Positions 7,976 through 14,640 of a stretch of DNA of 25,636 nucleotides are shown here, in pieces. Origin of the DNA: Methanofastidiosum sp964630765 (GTDB lineage Archaea > Methanobacteriota_B > Thermococci > Methanofastidiosales > Methanofastidiosaceae); the NCBI GenBank assembly GCA_964630765.1, contig CAZVXE010000016.1, forward strand, positions 1 through 25,636, given 5' to 3'. Within the stretch, counting starts at the first letter, position 1; each line of letters starts with the position of its first letter. A program made the translations under genes and the position numbers. The notes beneath the pieces are model-generated. The model saw nothing but the letters and a program-made list of their open reading frames with translations, did not search any database and was not told the origin of the DNA.

Positions 7976-8842
7976 TTACTGATTCTTTATTTTGTTTGCT
8001 GTGATTTTAAGATTTTCTATATAATTTTCTGCTAAAGGATCAATAACTTGAGTCTTTCCACCGATCTCTTTTGTGATAATCTCTGCTGCTTTGCTACTAA
8101 ATCCAGGAGAAACAAATATGACTTTAATGTTCTCTTCCTTTGCTTCTTCTATTGTGTTAGCTAGGGATTGTAAAGTTGGCTCTTTTCCTTCAATTTCAAT
8201 TGCAATCTGATTTAGATCATAATCCTTTGCAAAATATCCCCAAGAGGGGTGAAATATCATAAATGACCTGTTATTCATATCCTTAAATTCATTTTTTATG
8301 TAGTTGTCAGCTTCATCCAGTTTTTCTAGATAATCATCTCTGTTCGCTAGATAGTATTCTTTGTTATTTGGGTCAACTGCAATAAGGCCTTCGTAGATGT
8401 TTTGAACCATTATTTTTCCATTTCTCAAAGATGTCCAGATATGGGGGTCATATCCACCTTCATGATCATGAGCTCCAATTTCAATTAACTCTATACCTTT
8501 TGAGCTATCAACAACAATCATATTCTTATTTAGATCTCTAATTTTGTCCATTGATTTTACTTCAAATTCTATTCCAGATCCGGCCATAACATATATTTTT
8601 GCTTTAGACAAGTCAGCTAATTGGCTCGGCTTTAAGTCTGCAGTATGTGGGTCGCCACCTTGTGGAACAATAATGTTAACGTTGACCTTTTCCCCACCAA
8701 CGGCCTCAATCATCTCTTTTTGGGGAGATATCGTTGCATAAACAACTATTCTCCCATCAGAATCGGTAGTTTTTTCATTTGCACATCCTAGTGAGAGCGT
8801 AATTAAAAATGTCAAGAAAATAATCAATAAATATCTCTTCAT
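7976..8842 (-). CDS. Metal-binding lipoprotein of ABC transporter (ZnuA/MntA/TroA family)
   Basis: This 288-residue extracytoplasmic solute-binding protein delivers divalent metal to the permease. Residues 1-20 form a lipoprotein signal ending in the lipobox LSLGC, with Cys20 as the lipid anchor. The cluster A-I metal ligands are visible: GGDPHTADLKPSQ, DPHIWTS, MIFHPSWGYFAKDY and IDPLAENY. The His-rich loop is minimal (GAHDHEGGYDPH), unlike many zinc-specific ZnuA proteins, so Mn, Fe or Ni remain possible. It is the first gene of the run. GAGGTT precedes its ATG, and the promoter lies in the AT-rich region 8850-8905. Confidence 0.93.
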   Translation of the reverse strand: MKRYLLIIFLTFLITLSLGCANEKTTDSDGRIVVYATISPQKEMIEAVGGEKVNVNIIVPQGGDPHTADLKPSQLADLSKAKIYVMAGSGIEFEVKSMDKIRDLNKNMIVVDSSKGIELIEIGAHDHEGGYDPHIWTSLRNGKIMVQNIYEGLIAVDPNNKEYYLANRDDYLEKLDEADNYIKNEFKDMNNRSFMIFHPSWGYFAKDYDLNQIAIEIEGKEPTLQSLANTIEEAKEENIKVIFVSPGFSSKAAEIITKEIGGKTQVIDPLAENYIENLKITANKIKNQ

Positions 8843-8872
8843 GCCATAACCTCTGTAAATATATATCTATAA

Positions 8873-8903
8873 TAATATTTAAATCTTTCTATAATAAATA
8901 TTA
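8873..8903. promoter_or_regulatory. Inverted repeat in the metal-transporter promoter, candidate NikR operator
   Basis: TAATATTTA at 8873-8881 and TAAATATTA at 8895-8903 form a perfect 9-bp inverted repeat with a 13-nt spacer, so half-site centres lie about two helical turns apart. It overlaps the likely TATA region of the minus-strand metal operon and lies between two divergent genes. NikR proteins bind spaced inverted repeats, but this sequence is not the E. coli GTATGA site, and AT-rich DNA makes such repeats by chance. Confidence 0.35.
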
Positions 8904-8968
8904 ATAAAATAATCGAATAAAATTAATAAATAGAAAACTATTAAAAGAACTAGTTAAACTCACCTTTG

Positions 8969-9766
8969 ATGAAAAGAAGATTGGGTTTTTCCTCACTTGC
9001 ATTTTATGAAAAATCTCTAGAAAATGCCCTTTCGTGGGGAGAAAGCAATGATTTCGGACTTTTAGAGATAGTTGCAGAAAATAATCATGCAATTGATGAG
9101 GAAACATTGCCAGAAATTAAAGATCTGACCTCTTCGTATAATTTGGATTATACAGTACATTCACCCTTTTCAGATATAAATATATCAAGCTTAAACAAGA
9201 GCATAAGGAAAGAATCAATAAGACAGGTGAAATATTCCATATTTGCAGTAAATGAAATAGGTGGAAAGATACTGACATTTCATCCCGGAAGGCATTCGGC
9301 GGCTACAAGTAAGTCAAGAGAGAACACCAAACAAATACTTTTTGACTCCCTGAAGGAGATATCAGATTACAACAAGGATTATGGAGTTACTATTGCTTTA
9401 GAGAATATGCCTGACACTTTTATCACGACAATGAAGGTATCTAAGGAAGTGTTGGAAGTTCTTGAAAATAAACAACTGTCAGAGATAAAGCACACTATGG
9501 ATGTTGGCCACCTTGAAACTAACAATGTAGACATAGGCGAATATATCTACGATCTAAGGGACTATCTAATCCATATACACCTACATGATAACTTTGGAGA
9601 GTTTGATAATCATCTACCGCTTGGGGATGGAAATATAAACTTCCCGAGAATATTCAGAGCTTTGAAAGAAATTAACTATACGGGCAGGATAATACTTGAA
9701 ATGACAAAAACTGAAGACATTCTAAAGAGCCGTAAATTTTTAGAAGAAAAAAAATATTTGTTTTAA
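8969..9766 (+). CDS. Sugar phosphate isomerase/AP endonuclease-like TIM-barrel protein
   Basis: A TIM-barrel metalloprotein of 265 residues related to endonuclease IV and xylose isomerase-like epimerases. The metal-site segments appear in order: HSPFSD, LTFHPGRHS, IALENMPDT, HTMDVGHLET, IHIHLHDN, NHLPLGDGNINF and IILEMT. These give the expected Glu, Asp, His and Glu ligands. The family includes DNA-repair enzymes and sugar epimerases, and this member is not clearly either. ATG 8969 is used; a TTG one codon upstream is equally open. There is no Shine-Dalgarno, so a leaderless message is likely. It meets the next gene tail to tail with a 1-nt gap. Confidence 0.82.
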   Translation: MKRRLGFSSLAFYEKSLENALSWGESNDFGLLEIVAENNHAIDEETLPEIKDLTSSYNLDYTVHSPFSDINISSLNKSIRKESIRQVKYSIFAVNEIGGKILTFHPGRHSAATSKSRENTKQILFDSLKEISDYNKDYGVTIALENMPDTFITTMKVSKEVLEVLENKQLSEIKHTMDVGHLETNNVDIGEYIYDLRDYLIHIHLHDNFGEFDNHLPLGDGNINFPRIFRALKEINYTGRIILEMTKTEDILKSRKFLEEKKYLF

Positions 9767-9767
9767 T

Positions 9768-10331
9768 CTAATAGTCATAGAACTTTATAATCATTTTTGC
9801 CATGTTATTGTTAAACTCAAGCTCGGGTTTTTTCCCTTTTGGTTCAATAAATAATTTATCTAGCCCAGTCCAAAGGCTAAACCATCCCCCTGGCTCTGTT
9901 ATGATTAAAGGTAAGCTAAACAAAAAATCTTTTTGAGTTATCAAAAAAGAGGATATTAGAGCCAATGAAAATCCTATGACAAGCCATTTTATTCCTTCCC
10001 GCCTTGTCTGCGTCATCTCTTTTTGTTTTTCTTTCGCCTGATTCTGGAAATAATCCTTCAATCGTTTCTTAATCATAGGCTCTTTTGTTATCCTTCTTTT
10101 GTTTTTTGGTACGAGTAGCCTTAGTTCAAGTATTGGGGATTCGGTCTTTTTGCCTCTAACGGCCCTCCTGCATTCAATCAAGAAATCATCAGAAAGCCCC
10201 CTTGCAGAATAGGGCCTTGGATCAAAATCTGAAAACAGATCGTCGTATGAATCAAGTATTAGGCTGATATTTTTCTCACGCAAGATAATTTTTGGATCTT
10301 CACTAGCTTCTATGTTTGATTCATCTTCCAT
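9768..10331 (-). CDS. Conserved membrane protein with SDFDPRPYS motif, unknown function
   Basis: The 187-residue product has an acidic N-terminus and then a striking block, LDSYDDLFSDFDPRPYSARG, leading into LSDDFLIECRRAVRG. A basic, probably helical segment follows (about residues 75-113), then two hydrophobic stretches (about 113-131 and 135-160). I recall similar SDFDPRPYS N-terminal blocks in uncharacterised prokaryotic proteins but cannot name the family. The likely topology is a cytosolic N-terminal domain anchored by two helices. It is divergent from the methyltransferase gene, with a shared AT-rich promoter region at 10340-10400. Confidence 0.72.
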   Translation of the reverse strand: MEDESNIEASEDPKIILREKNISLILDSYDDLFSDFDPRPYSARGLSDDFLIECRRAVRGKKTESPILELRLLVPKNKRRITKEPMIKKRLKDYFQNQAKEKQKEMTQTRREGIKWLVIGFSLALISSFLITQKDFLFSLPLIITEPGGWFSLWTGLDKLFIEPKGKKPELEFNNNMAKMIIKFYDY

Positions 10332-10401
10332 GTGCTCATCTTCTTATGCGTAATCTAATTAGTATAACTATTTAAGTATTATTTATTATAATCTTATATC
10401 A

Positions 10402-11037
10402 GTGACAGATATTATGAAACAAAACAATGACAAAAAACACTGGTATGATGGAAAAGTATACAAATATTTGATAGACCCTGCCATAGAGGATACAAGGGAG
10501 ATAATTTCGGGCCTAATTGAAAATGATTCTAAAGTCATCGATATTGGATGTGGAACAGGATCATTGGCTTTTTACCTCTCAGATAAATGCAGATATGTCT
10601 TAGGTATTGAGCTTTCTAAAAAAATGGTTGATTACGCCAATTCAAGAAAAGAAGAAAATAATATCTCCAACGTCCAGTTTTTTCACGGCAATGCTGAAAA
10701 AGTTTCGGAATTAACAAAAGATAGGTTTGATTATGCAATTTTTTCCCTGTGCCTCCATGAAATGAAGTCTGAAACTAGATCCAAGACGTTGGGAGAAATA
10801 AAAAAAATCACGAATAAGGTTATCATCTACGACTATACTGTAAAAAAGAAAACTTCCTTTCAAAGAATAATGAGTTCAACTGCAGAATTTCTTGCAGGGA
10901 AGGAAAACTATGACAACTACAAATCTTTTCTAAAAGAAAACGGTATTTTTGGACTATTAGAAAAACATGACTTTAAGATTGAGAAAATTCTCTTTGATAA
11001 AGATTCTTATGCTGCTGTTAAGGCCAGATGGAAATAA
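10402..11037 (+). CDS. Class I SAM-dependent methyltransferase (UbiE-like)
   Basis: This 211-residue protein has the SAM-binding motif I VIDIGCGTGSLAFYL and the acidic post-I strand VLGIELSKKMVDYA, followed by NVQFFHGNAEKV and the FDYAIFSLCLHEM motif IV region. The arrangement matches small-molecule methyltransferases of the UbiE/Methyltransf_11 type. The C-terminal part (QRIMSSTAEFLAGKENYDNYKSFL) resembles that of lipid or quinone methyltransferases; the substrate is unknown. Start is GTG 10402 if leaderless from the AT-rich box near 10370-10378; ATG 10414 is an alternative four codons in. Confidence 0.88.
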   Translation: MTDIMKQNNDKKHWYDGKVYKYLIDPAIEDTREIISGLIENDSKVIDIGCGTGSLAFYLSDKCRYVLGIELSKKMVDYANSRKEENNISNVQFFHGNAEKVSELTKDRFDYAIFSLCLHEMKSETRSKTLGEIKKITNKVIIYDYTVKKKTSFQRIMSSTAEFLAGKENYDNYKSFLKENGIFGLLEKHDFKIEKILFDKDSYAAVKARWK

Positions 11038-11091
11038 ACTTAAAAAAGAAGGCATGTAAAAAAATAATAAGAATAATTTAGGGAGATTCGA

Positions 11092-11841
11092 ATGTATAAA
11101 GTTGTTCTATTGAGGCATGGGGAGAGCACTTGGAACAAGGAAAACAGGTTTACCGGCTGGACTGATGTTGACCTTTCAGAAAAAGGAATAGATGAAGCTA
11201 AAAAAGCAGGAAAAGTATTACTTGAGTCAGGATATGTATTTGACATAGCATTTACTTCCGTGCTTAAGAGATCTATAAGGACATTGTGGTTAGCATTGGA
11301 TGAAATGGATCTTATGTGGATCCCAGTAATTAACTCGTGGAGGCTAAATGAGAGGCACTATGGCGCATTGCAAGGACTTAACAAATCAGAGATGGCCGAG
11401 AAGTATGGTGAAAAACAGGTTTTAATCTGGAGAAGGAGTTACGACATAAGACCACCAGAATTAGAAATAAATGACAAAAGATATCCTGGTTTTGACCCCC
11501 GCTACAAAGACCTGAAAGAAGATCAGATTCCTTTGACTGAATGCCTTAAAGATACTGTTGAGAGATTTATGCCCTACTGGCATGATACTATAGCCCCCAC
11601 AATAAAAAGTGGTAAAAGAGTATTGATTGCTGCCCATGGAAATAGTCTTAGAGCTCTTGTAAAATACCTTGATAACATCCCTAAAGAAGAAATAGTCAGT
11701 TTAAACATACCCACAGGCATACCCTTAGTCTATGAGCTCGATAAGGACCTAAAACCAATAAAACATTATTATTTAGGCGACCCAGCAGAAATTGAAAAAG
11801 CCATAAAATCAGTTGCAAATCAAGGAAAGGCGAAGAAATAA
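11092..11841 (+). CDS. gpmA: 2,3-bisphosphoglycerate-dependent phosphoglycerate mutase
   Basis: GpmA interconverts 3- and 2-phosphoglycerate in glycolysis and gluconeogenesis through a phosphohistidine. The 249-residue protein matches the bacterial/eukaryotic enzyme over its whole length: LLRHGESTWNKENRFTGWTD with catalytic His9, NERHYGALQG with Glu87 as the acid/base, and AAHGNSLRALVKYL with His182. GGGAG precedes the ATG. Most archaea use the unrelated cofactor-independent enzyme (ApgM), so this copy may be acquired from bacteria. It is immediately upstream of the trp leader promoter and is probably a separate unit. Confidence 0.95.
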   Translation: MYKVVLLRHGESTWNKENRFTGWTDVDLSEKGIDEAKKAGKVLLESGYVFDIAFTSVLKRSIRTLWLALDEMDLMWIPVINSWRLNERHYGALQGLNKSEMAEKYGEKQVLIWRRSYDIRPPELEINDKRYPGFDPRYKDLKEDQIPLTECLKDTVERFMPYWHDTIAPTIKSGKRVLIAAHGNSLRALVKYLDNIPKEEIVSLNIPTGIPLVYELDKDLKPIKHYYLGDPAEIEKAIKSVANQGKAKK

Positions 11842-11854
11842 ATCATACAAAAGC

Positions 11855-11862
11855 TTTATAAA
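11855..11862 (+). promoter_or_regulatory. TATA box of the trpB2 leader transcript
   Basis: TTTATAAA is centred about 32 nt upstream of the leader ATG. Using the usual archaeal spacing of about 26 nt, transcription would begin near 11885, giving a 5' untranslated stretch of only about 6 nt. The same box drives hypE and, in the variant TTTATAAG, the protease gene at 20478, both at leaderless distance. It begins 14 nt after the gpmA stop. No TrpY-type TGTACA box was found around it. Confidence 0.7.
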
Positions 11863-11890
11863 CAGATTTATGATAAAAATTTTTGGTACT

Positions 11891-11968
11891 ATGAGTTTAG
11901 AGCCATCCAATACAACCAAAGTAGTCACAAAAGACTCTTTTCTTAGATTTTGGTGGTGGCGATACTAA
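11891..11968 (+). CDS. Trp-rich leader peptide (trpL-like) upstream of trpB2
   Basis: A 25-codon ORF starts within a few bases of the predicted transcription start and ends with FLRFWWWRY and TAA. Codons 21-23 are three consecutive TGG codons, followed by only two codons before the stop. Tryptophan is the rarest residue, so three in a row in so short an ORF before a tryptophan-synthesis gene is very unlikely by chance. The bacterial trpL peptide has the same layout: short, tandem Trp then Arg near the end, close to the promoter. There is no Shine-Dalgarno, fitting near-leaderless translation. The presumed function lies in its translation, where ribosome progress over the Trp codons reports charged tRNA-Trp. 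That function is inferred; the ORF and its position are seen directly. Confidence 0.75.
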   Translation: MSLEPSNTTKVVTKDSFLRFWWWRY

Positions 11969-12026
11969 GCGACCTACCTTCAGGTTTTCGCTTACTCATA
12001 GGAATTTTTGTATAAATTAGACATCT

Positions 12027-12054
12027 AGACTTTTTTAGAAGTCTTATTTTATTT
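12027..12054 (+). terminator. Hairpin with U-rich tail between trp leader ORF and trpB2
   Basis: AGACTT (12027-12032) and AAGTCT (12039-12044) form a 6-bp stem around a TTTTAG loop, followed by TATTTTATTT. This is terminator-like and sits 58 nt after the leader stop and 60 nt before trpB2, where an attenuator terminator would be expected. Archaeal RNA polymerase can terminate at U-tracts alone, so the hairpin may be accessory. The stem is short and AT-rich. Confidence 0.5.
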
Positions 12055-12104
12055 AGATAAATTATATCTTTAGATTTTTAATAAAATATTAAAGGAGGAT
12101 AAAC

Positions 12105-13472
12105 ATGGAAAAAACCAAAATATTTTTGGACGAAAACGAAATGCCAAAAAGATGGTATAACATACAGGCAGATCTCCCAAAACCTCTGCCACCGGTATAC
12201 AGCCCACAAACAATGAAACGGGCTACATTGGAAGAGCTTTCAGTACTCTTTCCAATGGAAATATTAAAACAGGAAGTTTCCCAAGAGAGATGGATTGACA
12301 TCCCACAAGAAATACGTGATATTTACGCAGTATGGAGACCTTCTCCACTTTACAGAGCTTTAAGACTTGAGAAGGCACTAAAAACACCTGCAAAAATTTA
12401 CTTCAAATGGGAAGGAATTTCACCAGCAGGAAGTCACAAACCAAACACAGCTGTACCCCAAGCGTACTACAACATGAAAGAAGGTACACAAACAATAACA
12501 ACTGAAACAGGTGCTGGCCAGTGGGGATCTGCATTAAGCTACGCAACAAGCTTATTTGATATAAAGTGCAGAGTCTACATGGTAAGGGTAAGTTACGATC
12601 AGAAACCTTACAGAAGAAATTTGATTCACTTGTGGGGAGCTGAGGTATTTCCAAGCCCAAGCAATAAGACAAATGCAGGAAGATCTGTCCTAAAAGACCA
12701 TCCAGATCACCCAGGAACTCTTGGTATAGCTATATCTGAAGCTGTAGAGGACGCCGCGACACATGAAGATACAAAATACTCTCTTGGAAGCGTTCTAAAC
12801 CACGTTTGTATGCACCAGACGGTAATAGGTCTAGAATCAAAAGAACAGCTGAAGATGGAAGAAAGATATCCAGATATAGTAATAGGTTGCGTTGGGGGAG
12901 GCTCAAATTTCGCAGGCATTTCGTTCCCATATTTGCATGACAAGATTAAAGGTGACAAGAAAGAATTGAGAGTTATTGGTGTTGAACCACACTCTTGCCC
13001 CACTCTTACTAAAGGCCCCTATGCATTCGATTACGGTGACTCTACAAAGCTAGGCCCAATTGTAAAGATGTTCACTCTAGGTCATGACTTCGTTCCGCCA
13101 GGCATTCATGCTGGAGGATTGAGATATCACGGCTGCTCGCCCCTTGTAAGTGCACTTTGTGACCAAAAATTTATCGAAGCCCAGGCATACCATCAGACTG
13201 AAGTATTCGAAGCGGCTATGCTATTTGCACAAACAGAAGGGCATGTTCCAGCTCCAGAAACTGCACATGCCATAAAATCTGCAATAGAAGAGGCAAAGAA
13301 ATGCAAACAGACAGGTGAAGAAAAAGTCATCCTATTCAACGCTAGTGGCCATGGTCACTTTGACATGAAATCATACGAACTATTCATCCATGGAAAGCTA
13401 ACAGACTACGAATATCCTTCAGAGCTTGTAAAGCAGTCGCTTAAAAAACTTCCAAATATTAAGGAGGATTAA
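12105..13472 (+). CDS. trpB2: Tryptophan synthase beta chain, type 2 (TrpB2)
   Basis: TrpB2 is a PLP enzyme that joins indole and serine to make tryptophan. The 455-residue length and the extended N-terminus (PKRWYNIQADLPKPLPPVYS) distinguish it from the roughly 400-residue TrpB1. Key features are RPSPLYRA, the PLP lysine Lys112 in GSHKPNTA, Glu134 in TETGAGQWG, the phosphate-binding GGGSN at 264-268 and GLRYHGCSPLVS. No trpA or other trp gene is in the window, so it may act as a stand-alone indole-salvage enzyme or with a distant TrpA. AAAGGAGG at 12091-12098 is a strong ribosome site. The Trp-codon leader upstream suggests expression is tied to tryptophan supply, favouring synthesis over serine breakdown. 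Confidence 0.95.
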   Translation: MEKTKIFLDENEMPKRWYNIQADLPKPLPPVYSPQTMKRATLEELSVLFPMEILKQEVSQERWIDIPQEIRDIYAVWRPSPLYRALRLEKALKTPAKIYFKWEGISPAGSHKPNTAVPQAYYNMKEGTQTITTETGAGQWGSALSYATSLFDIKCRVYMVRVSYDQKPYRRNLIHLWGAEVFPSPSNKTNAGRSVLKDHPDHPGTLGIAISEAVEDAATHEDTKYSLGSVLNHVCMHQTVIGLESKEQLKMEERYPDIVIGCVGGGSNFAGISFPYLHDKIKGDKKELRVIGVEPHSCPTLTKGPYAFDYGDSTKLGPIVKMFTLGHDFVPPGIHAGGLRYHGCSPLVSALCDQKFIEAQAYHQTEVFEAAMLFAQTEGHVPAPETAHAIKSAIEEAKKCKQTGEEKVILFNASGHGHFDMKSYELFIHGKLTDYEYPSELVKQSLKKLPNIKED

Positions 13473-13493
13473 TCCTCTATTTTTTTATTTTTG
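13464..13493 (+). terminator. Palindrome over the trpB2 stop followed by a U-tract
   Basis: GAGGATTAATCCTC at 13464-13477 is a perfect 14-bp palindrome that includes the TAA stop, giving a 5-bp stem with a TTAA loop, followed by TATTTTTTTATTTTT. It resembles an intrinsic terminator in the 28-nt gap before the next gene. It could end a share of trpB2 transcripts and lower expression of the downstream kinase-like gene and trpS. Confidence 0.45.
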
Positions 13494-13500
13494 TGGTAAA

Positions 13501-14604
13501 ATGAGAACTATTGGTTTTTTGGTCAATCCCATCTCAGGCATGGGCGGATCAGTTGGATTAAAAGGAACTGATGGCCTTTATGAAAAAGCTCTAGAGCTTG
13601 GTGCTGAAAAGATATCAAAAAAAAGAGCTGAGGTATTTTTTGAATCGCTTGGCCCTGTAAAAGATGCAAAATTCTTAGTTCCTTCGGGCGAGATGGGAGA
13701 AGATCATATAAAAAACAAGGGACTTGAATATGAAGTAATCTATAATGCTAATGGATTGACAAGCAGAGAAGATACACTAAAGACCATAGAGGAGTTCAAG
13801 AAAAGAAAAGTTGAATTAATCATATTCTGTGGCGGGGACGGAACTGCTAGAGACATATGCGGATCTATTGGCATAGAAATCCCCGTGATTGGAATGCCAG
13901 CTGGCGTAAAGATGTTTTCATCTGTTTTTGCAATCAATCCTAAGGCTGCATCTGACCTTCTCAAAGCCTTTTTAGAAGGGAAATCGAAGTACAAAGATTC
14001 TGATGTGCTAGATATAGATGAAGAAAGCTATAGGGCAGATAAATTCATAATGAAGTTATATGGCTATTTAAAAACACCTTATGTGCCCAATCTAATACAA
14101 GATGCAAAGGCAGTATTTGAAGGCCAGGATGAAGAGATGGCAAAAGAAGGCATAGCTGTATTTGCCAGCGAGTTTATGTCAGATGGATCTTTATATATAG
14201 TTGGCGCAGGTTCTACAACTGCAAAAATTGCAGAAATAATGGGGCTAAAAAAGACTATGCTTGGTGTTGACTTAATAAAAGATGAAAAACTGATTGCAAG
14301 CGATGTCAATGAGAAGGCCATTTTAGAATACATCAAAAATGAAAAAAGTGTAAAGATAATTGTGAGCCCTATAGGGGCACAGGGATTTGTTTTTGGTAGA
14401 GGAAATCAGCAGATTTCAAGTCAAGTTTTAAGAAAAGTTGGAAAGGATAATATTATAATTATTGCAACTCCACAAAAACTAGAAAACACCCCATTTCTGC
14501 TAGTTGATACCGGTAATGATGAATTGGACACTGAATTATCTGGCAAGACTCTTGTAGTCTGCGCATATAGAATGGCCCAACGAAAAGACATAAGGAAAGA
14601 TTAA
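13501..14604 (+). CDS. ATP-NAD kinase-fold protein, AcoX-like
   Basis: The 367-residue protein begins TIGFLVNPISGMGGSVGLKGTDG and has the diagnostic GGDGT at 111-115 within IIFCGGDGTARDIC, which places it in the NAD-kinase/diacylglycerol-kinase superfamily. The length and the IPVIGMPAGVKMFSSVFAI segment match the archaeal/bacterial group related to AcoX rather than canonical NAD kinase, which is about 270-300 residues. Its substrate is not established; NAD phosphorylation is possible. It lies between trpB2 and trpS with short gaps of 28 and 36 nt, consistent with one operon. Confidence 0.82.
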   Translation: MRTIGFLVNPISGMGGSVGLKGTDGLYEKALELGAEKISKKRAEVFFESLGPVKDAKFLVPSGEMGEDHIKNKGLEYEVIYNANGLTSREDTLKTIEEFKKRKVELIIFCGGDGTARDICGSIGIEIPVIGMPAGVKMFSSVFAINPKAASDLLKAFLEGKSKYKDSDVLDIDEESYRADKFIMKLYGYLKTPYVPNLIQDAKAVFEGQDEEMAKEGIAVFASEFMSDGSLYIVGAGSTTAKIAEIMGLKKTMLGVDLIKDEKLIASDVNEKAILEYIKNEKSVKIIVSPIGAQGFVFGRGNQQISSQVLRKVGKDNIIIIATPQKLENTPFLLVDTGNDELDTELSGKTLVVCAYRMAQRKDIRKD

Positions 14605-14640
14605 ACTTAAAAAGAACTAAAATCAGGTTATTCTGATATT

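Larger units (their letters stand above)
11885..12104 (+). promoter_or_regulatory. Candidate trp attenuator leader RNA
   Basis: Several pairings can be drawn. P1: 11889-11896 with 11994-12001 (CTATGAGT/ACTCATAG, 8 bp), enclosing the leader ORF and covering its start codon. P2: 11902-11907 with 11955-11960 (GCCATC/GGTGGC, one G-U), involving the second and third Trp codons. P3: 11967-11975 with 11982-11993, a stem of AAGCGA/TCGCTT plus CCT/AGG with a 3-nt bulge, starting in the stop codon. Together they make a three-way junction. Further on is a hairpin with a U-rich tail, then the trpB2 Shine-Dalgarno. CCTACCTT at 11973-11980 could also pair with that Shine-Dalgarno (AAGGAGG, 12092-12098) with one bulged base. 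The pairings were found by eye; no energy calculation was done. Confidence 0.5.

Noticed and set aside
12060..12090. A second promoter just upstream of trpB2 (AATTATATC near 12060-12068)
   Set aside because: The box is weak compared with TTTATAAA at 11855-11862 and would start transcription within the ribosome site. It cannot be excluded, and if real it would weaken the attenuation model.
11842..12104. T-box or protein-dependent (TrpY-type) control of trpB2
   Set aside because: No T-box consensus and no TGTACA-type boxes were found near the promoter. T-boxes are bacterial. The Trp-codon ORF explains the region better.
12089..12301. Minus-strand ORF opposite the start of trpB2
   Set aside because: It lies antisense to a strongly conserved coding region, has no recognisable protein features, and is explained as a shadow frame.
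14605..14640. Second attenuator before trpS (ATCAG/CTGAT hairpin)
   Set aside because: A 5-bp stem without a U-tract or Trp-codon ORF is too weak to claim.
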